Below, piece after piece: positions 1 through 10,722 of a stretch of DNA of 64,000 nt; positions within the stretch are counted from its first letter, which is position 1; every line of letters begins with the position of its first letter. The DNA lies in contig JARWIR010000016.1 of NCBI GenBank assembly GCA_029959085.1, positions 20,221,499 to 20,285,498 on the forward strand, written 5' to 3'. The stretch is from Nemophila menziesii (Eukaryota > Streptophyta > Magnoliopsida > Boraginales > Hydrophyllaceae). The translations under genes and the position numbers were made by a program. The notes under the pieces were generated by a model that was given only the letters and a program-made list of their open reading frames with translations, was not told where the DNA came from and did no database searches.

Positions 1-1
1 A

Positions 2-1403
2 TTTATTGAGGATGTTAATGCTGATAAGAAAGGGAAATCAGAAGATGACTTCTGCCTCTCTCCTAATAGAGAGACTATTTATTCAAAGTTTGACGAACCA
101 AAACTTCTGGTTCGAATCATTGCTTTAGGTATTATTAATCTCAACTACCTTAAAAAAATTATTATTCAATACCGGGGTATTACGGGAAGAATCTCGTTTG
201 AAAAGAGAGGAATGAATATGTTTACTGTACAATTTGATAATGAAAAAGATTTAGAAACCATTTGGGTTAATAGACCACACCATATCTTTGGCTTTCATGT
301 TCTAGTTCAAAAGTATGCTGAAACGATTAAAAATCCTTCTTTACTTGAGGAAACTGCATATTGGGTAAGATTTGCTGGTATTCCACCTCTGTTCATTAAA
401 TAAGAAAATGTGATTAAAATTGCATCTAAAATTGGACATGTTATTGAAGTGGTTCTTCCTGACCCTTTAAAGTTCAAAGAAGATCCTTCAATTAAAGCTC
501 GTATTGAGAGCTCAGTGATGAAACCCTTACTATCAGGGTTGAATTTCAAAATTTCTAAAGGACCAAATGTCTGGATTTCATTTCAATATGAGAAGCTGTT
601 TGATTTTTGTTTTAAATATGGAATTGTATCACATGGGGAAAAAACTGTGACAACCCAAATAAACTCACTATGAGGTTGGGCAATTGGATTAAATATTCAG
701 AGCAAGACAAGTTTATATTTAAAGTAGTTAAGCAAAATAATGTTCATCAAAAGGTTAAGAAACCTTTGAGAAAAAAGTATAAGAAAAAATTTAATGAAGT
801 TGAGGAAGGAGAAATTGTGGCTTCAGAAACACCTTTAAGTCGAGAGTGGGCCAAGAAAACTTAGTCCAAAATTCACTCTTAGTCCCATCTGTTAAATTGG
901 GTACAACTGTTATTGAAGGAGTCTCGTTTAAATCTGATATAAGGCCTCTTAACTCTGAGAAAGTGTTTAAACTTTGTGGCCCAGATGAGGATAACCCAAA
1001 GTTGAGCCCATTAGAAAATAATGAACAAAAAGTTACTATTGACCCATCTATTACACAAAATTCGACTAATATCAGTTTTGGGTCCATAGAAAGGAATAAG
1101 AATAGAACCAAACAAGTCGGAGAAGACTTAGGGCTTCCACAAGATAAGGATTTAGCATCTCAAGTTCCAACAACTCTCATTACCTATGACCTTGGAGATG
1201 ATGATGAGATGGCTGAACAAAATGAGATGGAAAAAGATGGAGCAGATGAAGGAGATGGCAGTGGTATAAAGAAGGACTCCTTGAAGGTTTGGATGCTAAA
1301 AAGGTTTGCGGGGTTGACCCATATCAACCCCAAAACCCCCAATGATACAAGTTTGGAACTGTCAAAGTATTGGCACAGCCTTGACAGAACTGATCTTGAT
1401 TGA
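2..1403 (+). pseudogene. LINE ORF1 (DUF4283 / degenerate zinc knuckle), broken
   Basis: The frame is open from base 2 and reads through the 212 methionine to a TAA at 401-403. It continues in the same frame to a TGA at 671-673, then shifts frame near 670 and again near 850. The middle part has the DUF4283 pattern of plant LINE ORF1 proteins (for example AYWVRFAGIPPLF). A zinc-knuckle-like stretch around 590-650 (DFCFKYGIVSHGEKT) has lost cysteines, and GNWIKYS follows it as usual after the knuckle. The last section (846-1403) is acidic and low in complexity, as in the linker before ORF2. In the family this protein binds the element's RNA. Here it cannot be made intact. Confidence 0.75.
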
Positions 1404-3789
1404 CATGATCAAAACTCACAAAATAGAGGTATTATTTCTTTCTGAAACAACACGTAAATTTGATTATTTACTTTCTTTAAGATCTAAATTTAAATTGACT
1501 TTAGTAGCTCAAATTGACCCTGTAGGTTTATCAGGTGGGTTAGCTGTTTTTGTTAAAGAGCCTAGCCATTTCAATCTTATTAGTTCTGATAAGAAACTTA
1601 TACAATGTACTTATTTGGACCCTAAGATGGATGTGTGTGAAATTAACTTTGTATATGGTCCACCTGCAGATGAGAATAAAGAAAGTTTCATTTACTTGAC
1701 TTATCCCATGTTGCTGGTAAATGGTGTTTCGTTGGAGACGTTAATCTGATAAGATATCCATCTGAGAAACTTGGAGGGGATATTAATGTGAATCACAAAA
1801 TGAATATGTTACTTTTCAATACCTTTATTGATTCAATGTCTTTGTTTGATCTTCCAGCTTTTGGATGTAATTTCTCTTGGTCTAACAAGAGAAATAGCAA
1901 CCGGCAAATCAAACAAAGACTTGATAGAATTTTGGTAAATCAAGAATGGATGAATTTTTATCCAAACTCGTGGGCTGATACTCTACCCCCTACATGGTCA
2001 GACCACTCTCCAATTTTATTAAAGCTGGGAATTTATACAGATAAACATAAGAAAATATCTGTGTTGGAAAAAGGATGGTTATATGATAAAACTTTGTGTC
2101 AACTGATACAAATGAAATGGGAAACGGGATGTTATATGGATTTGAGAGGTGTTTATAAATTTAAACACAAATTATCTCAAATATAGAGACACATTTCAAA
2201 GTGGGCAAGAAAAATGATTCTTAATAACATAATTCTTATTAATAATAATCTTTTACAGTTGGAAAATTGTTTAATGAGCCATACAGTGATGAGAATGAAC
2301 TGAAGTTTAAATCTCTGCGTATGGAGCTTGAAGAGAATTGGAAAAAAGAAGAGCTATATTGGTCCCTCAGATCAAAGAATAATTGGCTTAAACTGGAAGA
2401 TAGAAACTCTAAGTATTTTCATGCAGTTACTAAGGTCAAGAGGACCAAGAACAAAATTTTAAAAATTAAGAATGAAAATGGGGTTTGGCTCTCAGAAAAT
2501 CTTGAAATTTCTGGAGAAATAACAAGGTATTATAATGAAATCTTTAAAACAGTGGGGGATAGAAATTATTTTCCTATAATGACTAAAGTCAAGAAAGTTG
2601 TTACAAATGAGATTAATGAGGCTTTAACTAAACCAGTGGATCATGATGAAGTTAAAGCTGCAATATGGTCATTAGGGAGTGATAAATAACCAGGTCCAGA
2701 TGGATTTGGGGGTTTTTTCTTCAAAAAATTTTGGGAAGATATCAAACTTGATTTGATTGAACTGGTAAATGAATTCATTACTAATGATGTTTCTCTAGAG
2801 GCTATAAACTATACTAGTATTGCTTTAATACCTAAATGTATCAATCCTGATGTGGTGGCTTCATTCAAACCAATTAGTTGTGCAAATTTTGTGTATAAAA
2901 TTATCTCAAAAATTTTAACTTCGAGATTACAAGAATGGATTGGATTCTTAATTTCTGAAACTCAAACTGCATTTATACCTGATAGATCAATCTTTGAGAA
3001 TATATTACTAGCTCAAGAAGCTACACACTTCCTCAATAACAAGAGGAGCTCAAAAAAATACAGTTTGGCTATTAAAGCGAACATGAGTAAAGCTTATGAA
3101 AATATAGAGTAGGACTTCTTGATTGATTTGCTATATCATATGGGATTCAACCCCAAGTGGGTAGGATGGATCAAGAATTGTATTACAACAGTGACCTATA
3201 AAGTGTAGATTAATGGCCAACTTTTTACATTAAAAAACCTCAAAAAGGGCTGAGACATGGAGACCCCTTATCTCCCTATCTCTTTTGTTTAGTTACTCAA
3301 GATCTAACTCATCTTATAAATCCTTATGTTGAAATGGGATTGTTAAAAGGTATTAAAATTGCGAGAGTAGCTCCTATGATTACTCATTTTCTGTTTGCAG
3401 ATGATAGTTTATTCTTTCTTGAAGCTGATGAATATAATATTGATATCTTTAAGAATGTTATTAATCTTTACTCTTTTGCAACAGGGCAGAAAATAAACCT
3501 TAACAAAAGTGGTATTTTGTTTAGTAAAAACACACCAAATGAGGTTAAGAATGACATTTCTTCTCAATTGAGAATGAGAAAACTTGAGCACCTTGGAAAA
3601 TATCTTGGTATACCTTCTTCTTGGGGTAAATCAAAAGTTAAATCTCTAGAATGGCTACTTGAGATGATTTTAAAAAGAATGGAAAGCTGGGATACTAAAA
3701 TGCTTTCCAAAAGTGGCAAAGAAATATTAGTTAAAGCTGTTATAGGAGCAATCCCAAACTTCATCATGTCAGTTTTTCTTATACCTAAA
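1345..3789 (+). pseudogene. LINE ORF2: endonuclease and reverse transcriptase, broken
   Basis: The start of an APE-type endonuclease is visible (WNCQSIGTALTELI, then EVLFLSET near 1430). The endonuclease ends with the SDHSPI motif near 2010. Reverse transcriptase follows: SIALIPK near 2818, then ETQTAFIPDRSIFENILLAQ near 2960, a degenerate AIKANMSKAYENIE with a stop replacing the following residue, GDPLSPYLF-like sequence near 3260 in another frame, and the catalytic FADDS box near 3395. At least six stops or frame changes separate these blocks. The C-terminal part lies at 12255-13990 on the far side of the nested LTR element. Confidence 0.85.
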
Positions 3790-5337
3790 TGATGTCTCCT
3801 CATTTGTGATAGATTTATATTAGGATGAGACATCATTTTTAGTGATTTAGGAAGTCTTCTAGTCGATTTTCTTAAGAAATAGTGCACTTTCCTATTTTGA
3901 GTCTTGATTTAGTAAATTATTATTTTTAGAGCATACTGGGTTTAATTATTTATTTAGTGTGAAATTTTAAAGATAATTACGAAGATTAATTAGATTCCAA
4001 GTCAAAGACTACAATATATGGAAAGAGATAAGCATGGTAATTGGAGATAAGGAAAGAAAAGCTAAAATCATGGAAAAGGAAAAGCTGCATTAAATCTGAA
4101 TTTCTGCAGCTACGTCTAAAGAAGTGGTGATAACTCCAAAACCGAGCCGATTTTAGAAGATTCCTTTCATAGGGACGTAGATAATTCCGTGAGGGTTCTT
4201 TTGGTATCTTATGGGCTACAAACCGACCAATAACGAAGAAGATATGATTAAAACAAGTCAGCAGTAATTATCTTTATTTCCATACGAATTAGAGTTGGGC
4301 TTGGAGCCCACCACTTACTTCTCCTTCAAGAAAACGAATTAGGTCTTCCTAAACACCTATAAATACACCCTTATACCATTGTAAACATGTCCTTGCTCGG
4401 TTTCAAGCTTAGGCTTAGTCCTTACTTGTATTTTCTCACTTTTAAATAATAGCTTAGGTCTTTAATTTATTATTCATCCTTAGAATCAAGCTATTCATCC
4501 AAGAAGCAAGCTGACCTATAGAGGAAGACAAGAAGCAAAAAGTTGGAGAGTGACAAACTCCTCTTCTACATCTCACCTTCTCTATATTTAGGGTAATTAG
4601 CTATAGATTTATGCTCAACCATCTTTCTAAGCTTTTATTCTGTAAGTTTTACTTTTAATTGTTGGGTTATTATTTTGTCTTTAAATTCAATAATACTATT
4701 TGTTATTTTAATTGATTGAGCTTGGCGTATATTGTTATTATGAGTTTTGACTTATTGTTTCAACCCTAGATTTGGCCAATCTTAGGATTATTCTTAGTTA
4801 TTGACAACACCACATAATCGTCTATTTTTTATCCTTTGCCTAACTAGATAGCCATAAAGGTTTGATTTAACCACCAATCATTACTCAGGAATCCTTGGTA
4901 GTGGAGAGGTTGCTCCTAAGCCTAATAGAGGCTAGGTAGAATTTAGAATCCTGGTTAATATATAATGCTTAATCTGTGACAGGTTAGAATAACAACTTAG
5001 TAAAATAGACTCATATTAGTGACATTAATCTATTAAACTTACATTCATATTTATTTATCTGCATTCGTATTTGTTTATTTCACATCAGATAGTTGTTCAT
5101 ATTATTTTATCTTTTTATATTTTATTCTAAAACATCTAAATTCATCTACGCTTGTTAAACATAAGTAGATCTAACAGATACAATCCCTGCGAACGAACTT
5201 AACTTATCATTAAAACTTGCAAACGATCTGTGATACTTGCATTGAGTTTCGTGGTTCTCAAGGGTGTGTTCTCTTTATTATTATCTTTATTATTATCTTT
5301 ATTTATCTATTTATTTATCACACCTCTGCCCCCACCA
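3790..5337 (+). repeat. 5' LTR of nested Athila-like element
   Basis: Direct repeat of 10723-12254, starting TGATGTCTCC and ending CCCACCA. A TATA-like box (CTATAAATAC) lies near 4358. Small differences from the 3' LTR include a longer TTA-rich tract near 5277-5300 and an extra TACT near 4316. The two copies are otherwise closely similar by eye, so the insertion is younger than the LINE around it. Confidence 0.93.
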
Positions 5338-5343
5338 AGTTTT

Positions 5344-5361
5344 TGGCGCCGCTGCCGGGGA
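5344..5361 (+). other. Primer-binding site (tRNA-Asp-like)
   Basis: TGGCGCCGCTGCCGGGGA begins six bases after the LTR end. It resembles the complement of the 3' end of plant tRNA-Asp, the primer type known for Athila elements. The equivalent sites of the other elements are at 40585 and 57855. Confidence 0.8.
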
Positions 5362-5465
5362 TTTATCTTTAAGTTAAATCTATTTTGTGTTTATTTAGTG
5401 TAGAAATTTTTATTTGTTTTCAGTTTTACGCTTTCTTTTTGTTTTAGTCTTTCTCGGGATTGTAG

Positions 5466-6131
5466 ATGGATAATCAACGGTTAGAGCTAGGTTTCCCTAG
5501 TAAATTTCGAGTTCAACGCATTGGGATTCGCGTCCCAACCATTCAAGCCGTTAGATTCAAGCCTGATCCTGATTTAATTAAATAATTCGCGAGCTATGGG
5601 AAATTTAATGGTGATACAAATCAAGATCCGGTCAAATCTGTTCAAAAATTCATGCAATTCTGTGATGCCTACATTAATGAAGGTGTTACACAAGAACAGA
5701 TGTATTATTTAATGTTTCAATTTTTCTTGACCGGGAAAGCAAGCGATCGGTTCGATGATCAACCTCCTGAGCTTATTACAAATTGGGACAAGCTTCAAGA
5801 AAGATTCCTCGATAAATTTTATCCTACAAGTATGCGCGTGAAGGAACTATTGGAGCCTATGAATTTTTTACAAGAAGCCGGAAAGAGTGTTGGTGAAGCA
5901 TGGACGAGATTTCAAAAGATGTTTGCAAGATGTCCACTACATGGATACACGCCACAATTACAATTATCCATGTTCTATAATGGAATCAATAGAGAGTCAA
6001 GGCTGAGAGCAAATAATATGGGTCGTGGTAATTTTGTCTCTATGGATCTAAAAGAAGCAAAGAGTGGTATGGAAACAATCATTGAGAACAACATGAGTTG
6101 GTCACAAGAACAAACAAACTCCTACCACTAA
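5466..6131 (+). pseudogene. gag of nested element, interrupted
   Basis: Structural (capsid) protein of the retroelement. The start at 5466 (MDNQRLELGF) matches the start of the gag at 57972 (MENPRRLELP), which supports this choice. After 39 codons a TAA at 5583-5585 interrupts the frame. The same frame then runs through the conserved gag core (FMQFCDAYINEGVTQEQMYY, FFLTGKASDRF, LQERFLDKFYP, GEAWTRFQKMFARCP, MFYNGIN) to a stop at 6129-6131. A change of frame is needed to enter the downstream ORF at 6160. No zinc knuckle is visible here, whereas the longer relative at 56252 keeps one. Confidence 0.85.
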
Positions 6132-6159
6132 CGAAGAAGAAGAATCGAGGATTTCAAGC

Positions 6160-7434
6160 TTGAAAGATCAAATACAACAACTCGCTATAACCGTTAAGGA
6201 AAGCATCCCAAAGCCACCTCAACAGTTATACCTACAAGAACAAGCCTATGAAATCCAAGCTAATCATCCACCAGGCTGCAATGTACATAATGTAAGTCAA
6301 GTTCAATCACGTCATCAAGAAGAAATCACTAAGTTAAAAGAGGCTATTAGTCAATTTATCAACTTCTCGAAGGATAATATGAGCAGACTTGAATCAAAGA
6401 TCGATGCATCAGTAGTGCAAATCCTGCAACAACAGAATCAAGATCTTAAACAACATAATCAACTTTTAGAGAAGAATGTAATGCGGCTCACTACCATCAT
6501 AGAACAAATGCAAAGTCAACTCCTACAATTGACCCACGATACAACTACTAACATGAAGAAGATCCAATACGTTGACGATATGGTTAAGACTATTAGTCTT
6601 CAAGCTGAAAAGATGAAGGAAACGCTACCATCTCCATCAAAAGGGGATGTCCTACCAAACACGTCAAACGTAGATAGGATGAACTTAGATGAGATAATTG
6701 TTGAAGATTTGGTTGAAGAGGTTGAACATTATGAGATTAAGAAGCCTAGAGTGGTTGATGAACCAAGAACTGAAGAGAGAAGTAGAGCAAGACATACACC
6801 CATACATTTCCACTATCCCGCGGAGCAACATCAGAAGTGTATAGAGGCGTTAAAACAAGTGAAAATTAACGTCCCTTTACTCGAAGCTATGGAAGGAAGG
6901 AGAAACTACGATCGATTCTTTATGGAGGCACTCTCTAATAAGAAAAGATTCACAAGAGCCAAGTCTGTAGCAATCCATGAAGGGGTATCAACACGAGTTC
7001 AAAGAAGATTACCACCAAAGCATAAAGATCCTGGAGAGTTTAACCTCCCAATCAGAATAGGTGGGATATATTATGGAAAAGCCATGTGTGATTTAGGGGC
7101 AAGTGTGAATATCATGCCCAAAAGTGTATTCAAGAAAATTGGTGTTAGTGAAGCAAAACCGACATCCGTAATCTTACAACTTGCGAATCAATCTACAGTT
7201 AAGCCGTGGGGAGTAATAGAGGATGTACTCGTCCAAATAGGTAACCTTGTTATTCCAACGGACTTTATTATTCTTGACTATAAAGCAGATAAGAACATCC
7301 CATTCATTATTGGGCGTCCATTCCTAGCCACCAGCGGTACCATAGTGAATGTGAATGAAGGAACCGTGACTCTTAGTATTGAATATGATTCTGAAACATT
7401 CTATGTTTCGGGAAAGAAGAGGAAAAAGAAGTAA
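6160..7434 (+). CDS. gag C-terminal coiled-coil region plus retropepsin-like protease (424 codons open)
   Basis: Long open frame. Residues 1-150 are rich in Q, K, L and E with heptad-like spacing (probable coiled coil) and look like the end of gag. Residues 150-235 are a charged linker. An aspartic protease domain follows at about residues 290-415: FNLPIRIGG, the active-site motif DLGASVNIMP (D-L-G-A-S in place of the usual D-T/S-G), then FIILDYKADKNIPFIIGRPF near the end. The frame closes in a lysine-rich KKRKKK and TAA. That TAA lies in the same frame as the integrase tail that follows, so the two were probably one polyprotein. This is the least damaged ORF of the element. Confidence 0.82.
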   Translation: MKDQIQQLAITVKESIPKPPQQLYLQEQAYEIQANHPPGCNVHNVSQVQSRHQEEITKLKEAISQFINFSKDNMSRLESKIDASVVQILQQQNQDLKQHNQLLEKNVMRLTTIIEQMQSQLLQLTHDTTTNMKKIQYVDDMVKTISLQAEKMKETLPSPSKGDVLPNTSNVDRMNLDEIIVEDLVEEVEHYEIKKPRVVDEPRTEERSRARHTPIHFHYPAEQHQKCIEALKQVKINVPLLEAMEGRRNYDRFFMEALSNKKRFTRAKSVAIHEGVSTRVQRRLPPKHKDPGEFNLPIRIGGIYYGKAMCDLGASVNIMPKSVFKKIGVSEAKPTSVILQLANQSTVKPWGVIEDVLVQIGNLVIPTDFIILDYKADKNIPFIIGRPFLATSGTIVNVNEGTVTLSIEYDSETFYVSGKKRKKK

Positions 7435-7707
7435 AAAGAACTATATCCAATCAGAGTTGTAACCAAGAAGCCAGAACCTGAAAGTTTCCAAGAAACCATG
7501 GAGAAAAAGATTGAGTTTGGGGTAGGAGACTAGGTGGCATGGAAACCTCCCAATACCAAACATAACAGTTCTTGGAAGGGACCATACATTATCACGCAAA
7601 TTATCTCAGAAGAAGTGGTCGAAATAAAAGCTATCGAAGGTTGCAAGCTCGAGTTGGTAAGTGTTAATCATCTCACTCACTGCTGGGGAGGCTATAAAAA
7701 GAAATAA
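7435..7707 (+). pseudogene. Integrase C-terminal tail fused behind the protease
   Basis: In the same frame as the protease, after the TAA at 7432-7434. It reads IRVVTK, then GVGD, a TAG at 7531-7533, VAWKPP, and a block resembling the end of Ty3/gypsy integrases (SWKGPYIITQI, VEIKAIEG, LVSVNHL), stopping at 7705-7707. The corresponding integrase end of the element at 56252 reads RWGGPYIVTKV, AIEIKHP and VNGQRLKRYH. RT, RNase H, the zinc-binding HHCC and the DDE core are all absent. The same junction appears at about 41580-41822 in the second deleted element. Confidence 0.75.
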
Positions 7708-10706
7708 CCGAGGTAACTCGTCTAACTTTGAAAGACGTTAAACAAAAGTGCCCTTTGGGAGACATCCCATAGTAATTTTAATGTTTTTATGTTTTTAGTT
7801 ATGTTTAGTTTAGTTGTTTTTAGTTTATATTGCATGTTTGAGAAGGGTATTAGTGTTTTTGATGCTTAGGTATTGGAGAAATCGAGTTCGCGAGGAGAAA
7901 CAAAAAAATTCGGGAAATTTTGACCAGCTGTGCGGTATACCGGACCTCAGCTGCGGTACACCGCCGAGGAAGAAAACCCGTGACACGGGTATGGACCTCG
8001 GGTTTTATGCCGAGGAGAAAAAAAAATCTGGACATCAAGTCCGGTATACCGGACCGTATGCGCGGTGCACCGCGGAATTAAAAACCCGTGCCACGGGTTG
8101 GAGCTGCGTGTTTATTGACGAGGCGAAAATTTTTGGAGCAATAGAAGCTGCGGTATACCGCACAATTAGCCCGGTATACCGCGCCGCGCCGCTGGAGAGA
8201 GAAAAGTGCGGATTGGAGCTTATAAAAGAGGTATAATGCTTATTATTCCGAATTTACAAAACCTCAAGCCTCTCTTTCTTCTCCAAACCTCTCCCAACTC
8301 CATTAAACCTTCAACAAACCTTCACCCAACATCAAAACACTACCAAATCACCATGAATTTCACATCCAAATCCTTCCCTACATCATTACAAAGAAGATTC
8401 AAGCACCCAAATCATATCAAAACACCTAGAAACCAAGAATCAAAACCATGAATTTCAAAATCTTCATCCACAATTCCTTAAACCCACATCATCAAAGCTT
8501 TATTCCATCATACCCACATAGAGAATCATCATCCTAACACCTTTCCTAACCCAAATTAAGCTTGTTCCACCTATGATCAAGAGTTACAAATTTCAAGAGT
8601 GTTCAAAGCTTTGAGTTGGGGGTCAAAAGAGATGATGAAGAGAATAGATAAATTACCAAGTGTTAAGGGATATGAAGAATCAAAGCAAGGTATTGGGTAA
8701 GATCAAGAAGATTTCAATTGAGATGGGTACTAGTTCAGGAATAACTACAAGGTAAATCGGATCAAGAGAATAGAGGAAAGCTAGCTGTGGTGAATTCAAA
8801 GAGAAAAAAAGGTTTAAACTTTCATAAGGAAGGCACCACAACCTCTACAATCGATATTCCTTTACCCGAGATTAATGAAGCTTCAAAGGCCTTGTTAGCT
8901 TCTGCCAATATATAATTACTGGACTTACCTTGAGCTCATGAGAGATTATTCAAGAGCAGAATTGGAAGAAGATAAACAAGATATTTCTAGAGTGTGATTG
9001 ATTGAAATGAAGCATAAGAAGATGTAAGGGAAAGCGGAATTGGTGATACATGAAGTATTCATACATGGAAAGCACCGCACCCTATTCCGGGTATTGATTA
9101 GGAGAGGTAAAAAGCCTCGAAGAGTATGTTTTCTTTCTTCCTTACCATTTTCTTTTATGTGCAATATCTGTAAAATTTTAATTTTCTTTTATTTTATTTT
9201 TGAGTCTTTTTCGAGTCGTGGGGACACGACTCATTTTTGAGTTTGGGGTGTGGGGATTCGTTGTCTCTCATCTCCATTTTATGTGTTTTTAGGTAAAATT
9301 AAATTTTTTATGAGAAGGTTTAGATGTAGGTAGAGTGTGTTTAATAGCTTGAAAGCATAAGCTCAGTAAGTTAATGATAGTAAGTAGTATATTTATGAGC
9401 TATTATATTTTGTATGCTTTGAGTATTTGCAGAAAAACACACATTGATAGTAAAGAAAAGATTAGTTAGCAATGCAATAGAAAGTATGTTTGATCTCAGG
9501 GAACCTTGAGAAGTGTGTAGGCCGTGAGATCCAAGCTAGTTGATAAAACCATTTGATGAACGTGCTAAAGGTAAGAGAATAACGAAATTACATAGTGTAG
9601 AAAATGATTAAGGCAGTTCTTTCATATTAGCCACTTGAGGCCTTTTCATACCTTCTCACCATGTTAATTTTGATTTTATATGATATATCCTTCTCAGCCC
9701 CTTCTAGCCTTTCTAAAGCCTTTTTATTTAGCCACATTATAAGCCATATCCCTTTAGATTATAGGACTTTTCCATATGACCCGCACTCGAATCGCGATGC
9801 ATAGACAGTTGTTTTAGAGCTTGAGTTTGGGGTGGTGGGTCCACCATAATGGGAATTGTTATTGGGATGGAATTTTTGAACTTATTAATTGTGCTCTGTT
9901 ATTATATTGATGATGATTCACAGGATTATATTGTAACCCTTTGTCGGGGTAATAGTGAATGAAAAAGAAGCTACGAGCTAAAATTTGCCAACAAGGGCAT
10001 AAAAAGAGAAAATATATATATATGAAAAAATAGCGTGATATCTCAACATTAAAAAGAGAGTCATAGCTATACAAAAGAATTTGATTTGAAAGGAGAATAT
10101 ATATATATTCCGACCGGCAAAGTGGAAGTTTTAAGTGAACATCTTATGCTTTAATTGGGTTATTGGGGATGCTAAATTGTGCATCAAAGAAATCATTGGG
10201 TTGAGTGAGAAACGTTTTATGAGAGTAACTCAAGCTCTAGGGCGATTCGTTGATGGCTAGTGAGGAGAGAGCCAAAAGCTCACTCTAAATTATCCAAATA
10301 TACTTATCATACCGTCCCTAAGCCTACATTACAACTTTAAAGACCTTTTGATTCTTTGCTATGTAATCGAGAAGTGATTAAGCCAATAGAGAGTAGTTAA
10401 GTGGATCTTTGGATACTAGTGAAGTTCGATGAACAATCTATAGCTTCCTTGGTGAACTGAGTAAAGTTCCTCTCCTACTTACATTGTGAAGCTAATCTAA
10501 TCTTGAATTCAAACCGTGTTGAATGTGAATATGAGAAGTGTACAGGTATGTAGTTTTTAAATATTATTACATGAAATTTTCGGAGTAGTTGCTTTAAGTT
10601 TATTCTCCATATTCTGCTATCTTCTTCCCTCTGTGCTTAATTGACCTAGGTGTGTCTTTAGAGACTTCCCTTTGTTTTTATCTTTATTGTATCGAGACGA
10701 TACAAC
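7708..10706 (+). other. Long non-coding 3' internal region of nested element
   Basis: About 3 kb without a convincing protein. It holds a GC-rich palindrome cluster (7925-8200), a TATA-like stretch (TTATAAAAGAGG near 8220) with a pyrimidine/CA-rich leader after it, and several polypurine-like motifs (8610, 9234, 9820). Homologous segments occur at about 42545-45619 and after 63214. In full Athila elements this zone can carry an env-like ORF, but no such ORF is seen here. Confidence 0.7.
7925..8200 (+). repeat. GC-rich cluster of CGGTATACCG-type palindromes
   Basis: Repeated 10-bp palindromes and variants (GCGGTATACCGG, CGGTACACCG, CCGGTATACCGGAC, GCGGTGCACCGCGG, GCGGTATACCGC, CCGGTATACCGCG). 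They alternate with hairpin-capable ACCCGTGACACGGGT and ACCCGTGCCACGGGT. The surroundings are AT-rich. Similar clusters lie at 42880-43395 and 63415-63780 in the two related elements. Confidence 0.8.
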
Positions 10707-10722
10707 TTTGAGTTGGGGGTCT
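10707..10722 (+). other. Polypurine tract of nested element
   Basis: TTTGAGTTGGGGGTCT directly precedes the 3' LTR. The same motif is found beside the LTRs at 37458-37474 (minus strand), 38683 and 45605, as expected for the plus-strand primer of reverse transcription. Confidence 0.8.

Larger units (their letters stand above)
1..3789 (+). mobile_element. Degenerate L1-type LINE, 5' part (left edge outside window)
   Basis: Plant non-LTR retrotransposon read on the plus strand. An ORF1 with a DUF4283-like domain is followed by an ORF2 with an endonuclease (about 1345-2080) and a reverse transcriptase (about 2270-3789). The reading frames are broken many times, so this copy is dead. It stops abruptly at 3789, where an Athila-like LTR element begins, and resumes at 12255. 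Joining the two sides across the CTAAA duplication gives uninterrupted RT coding frame, which shows the LTR element inserted into an existing LINE. The 5' end is beyond the window, so no target duplication can be read for the LINE itself. Confidence 0.9.

Noticed and set aside
7814..8236. 140-codon frame across the palindrome cluster
   Set aside because: Composition follows the GC-rich repeats; the homologous regions in the two related elements do not keep the frame.
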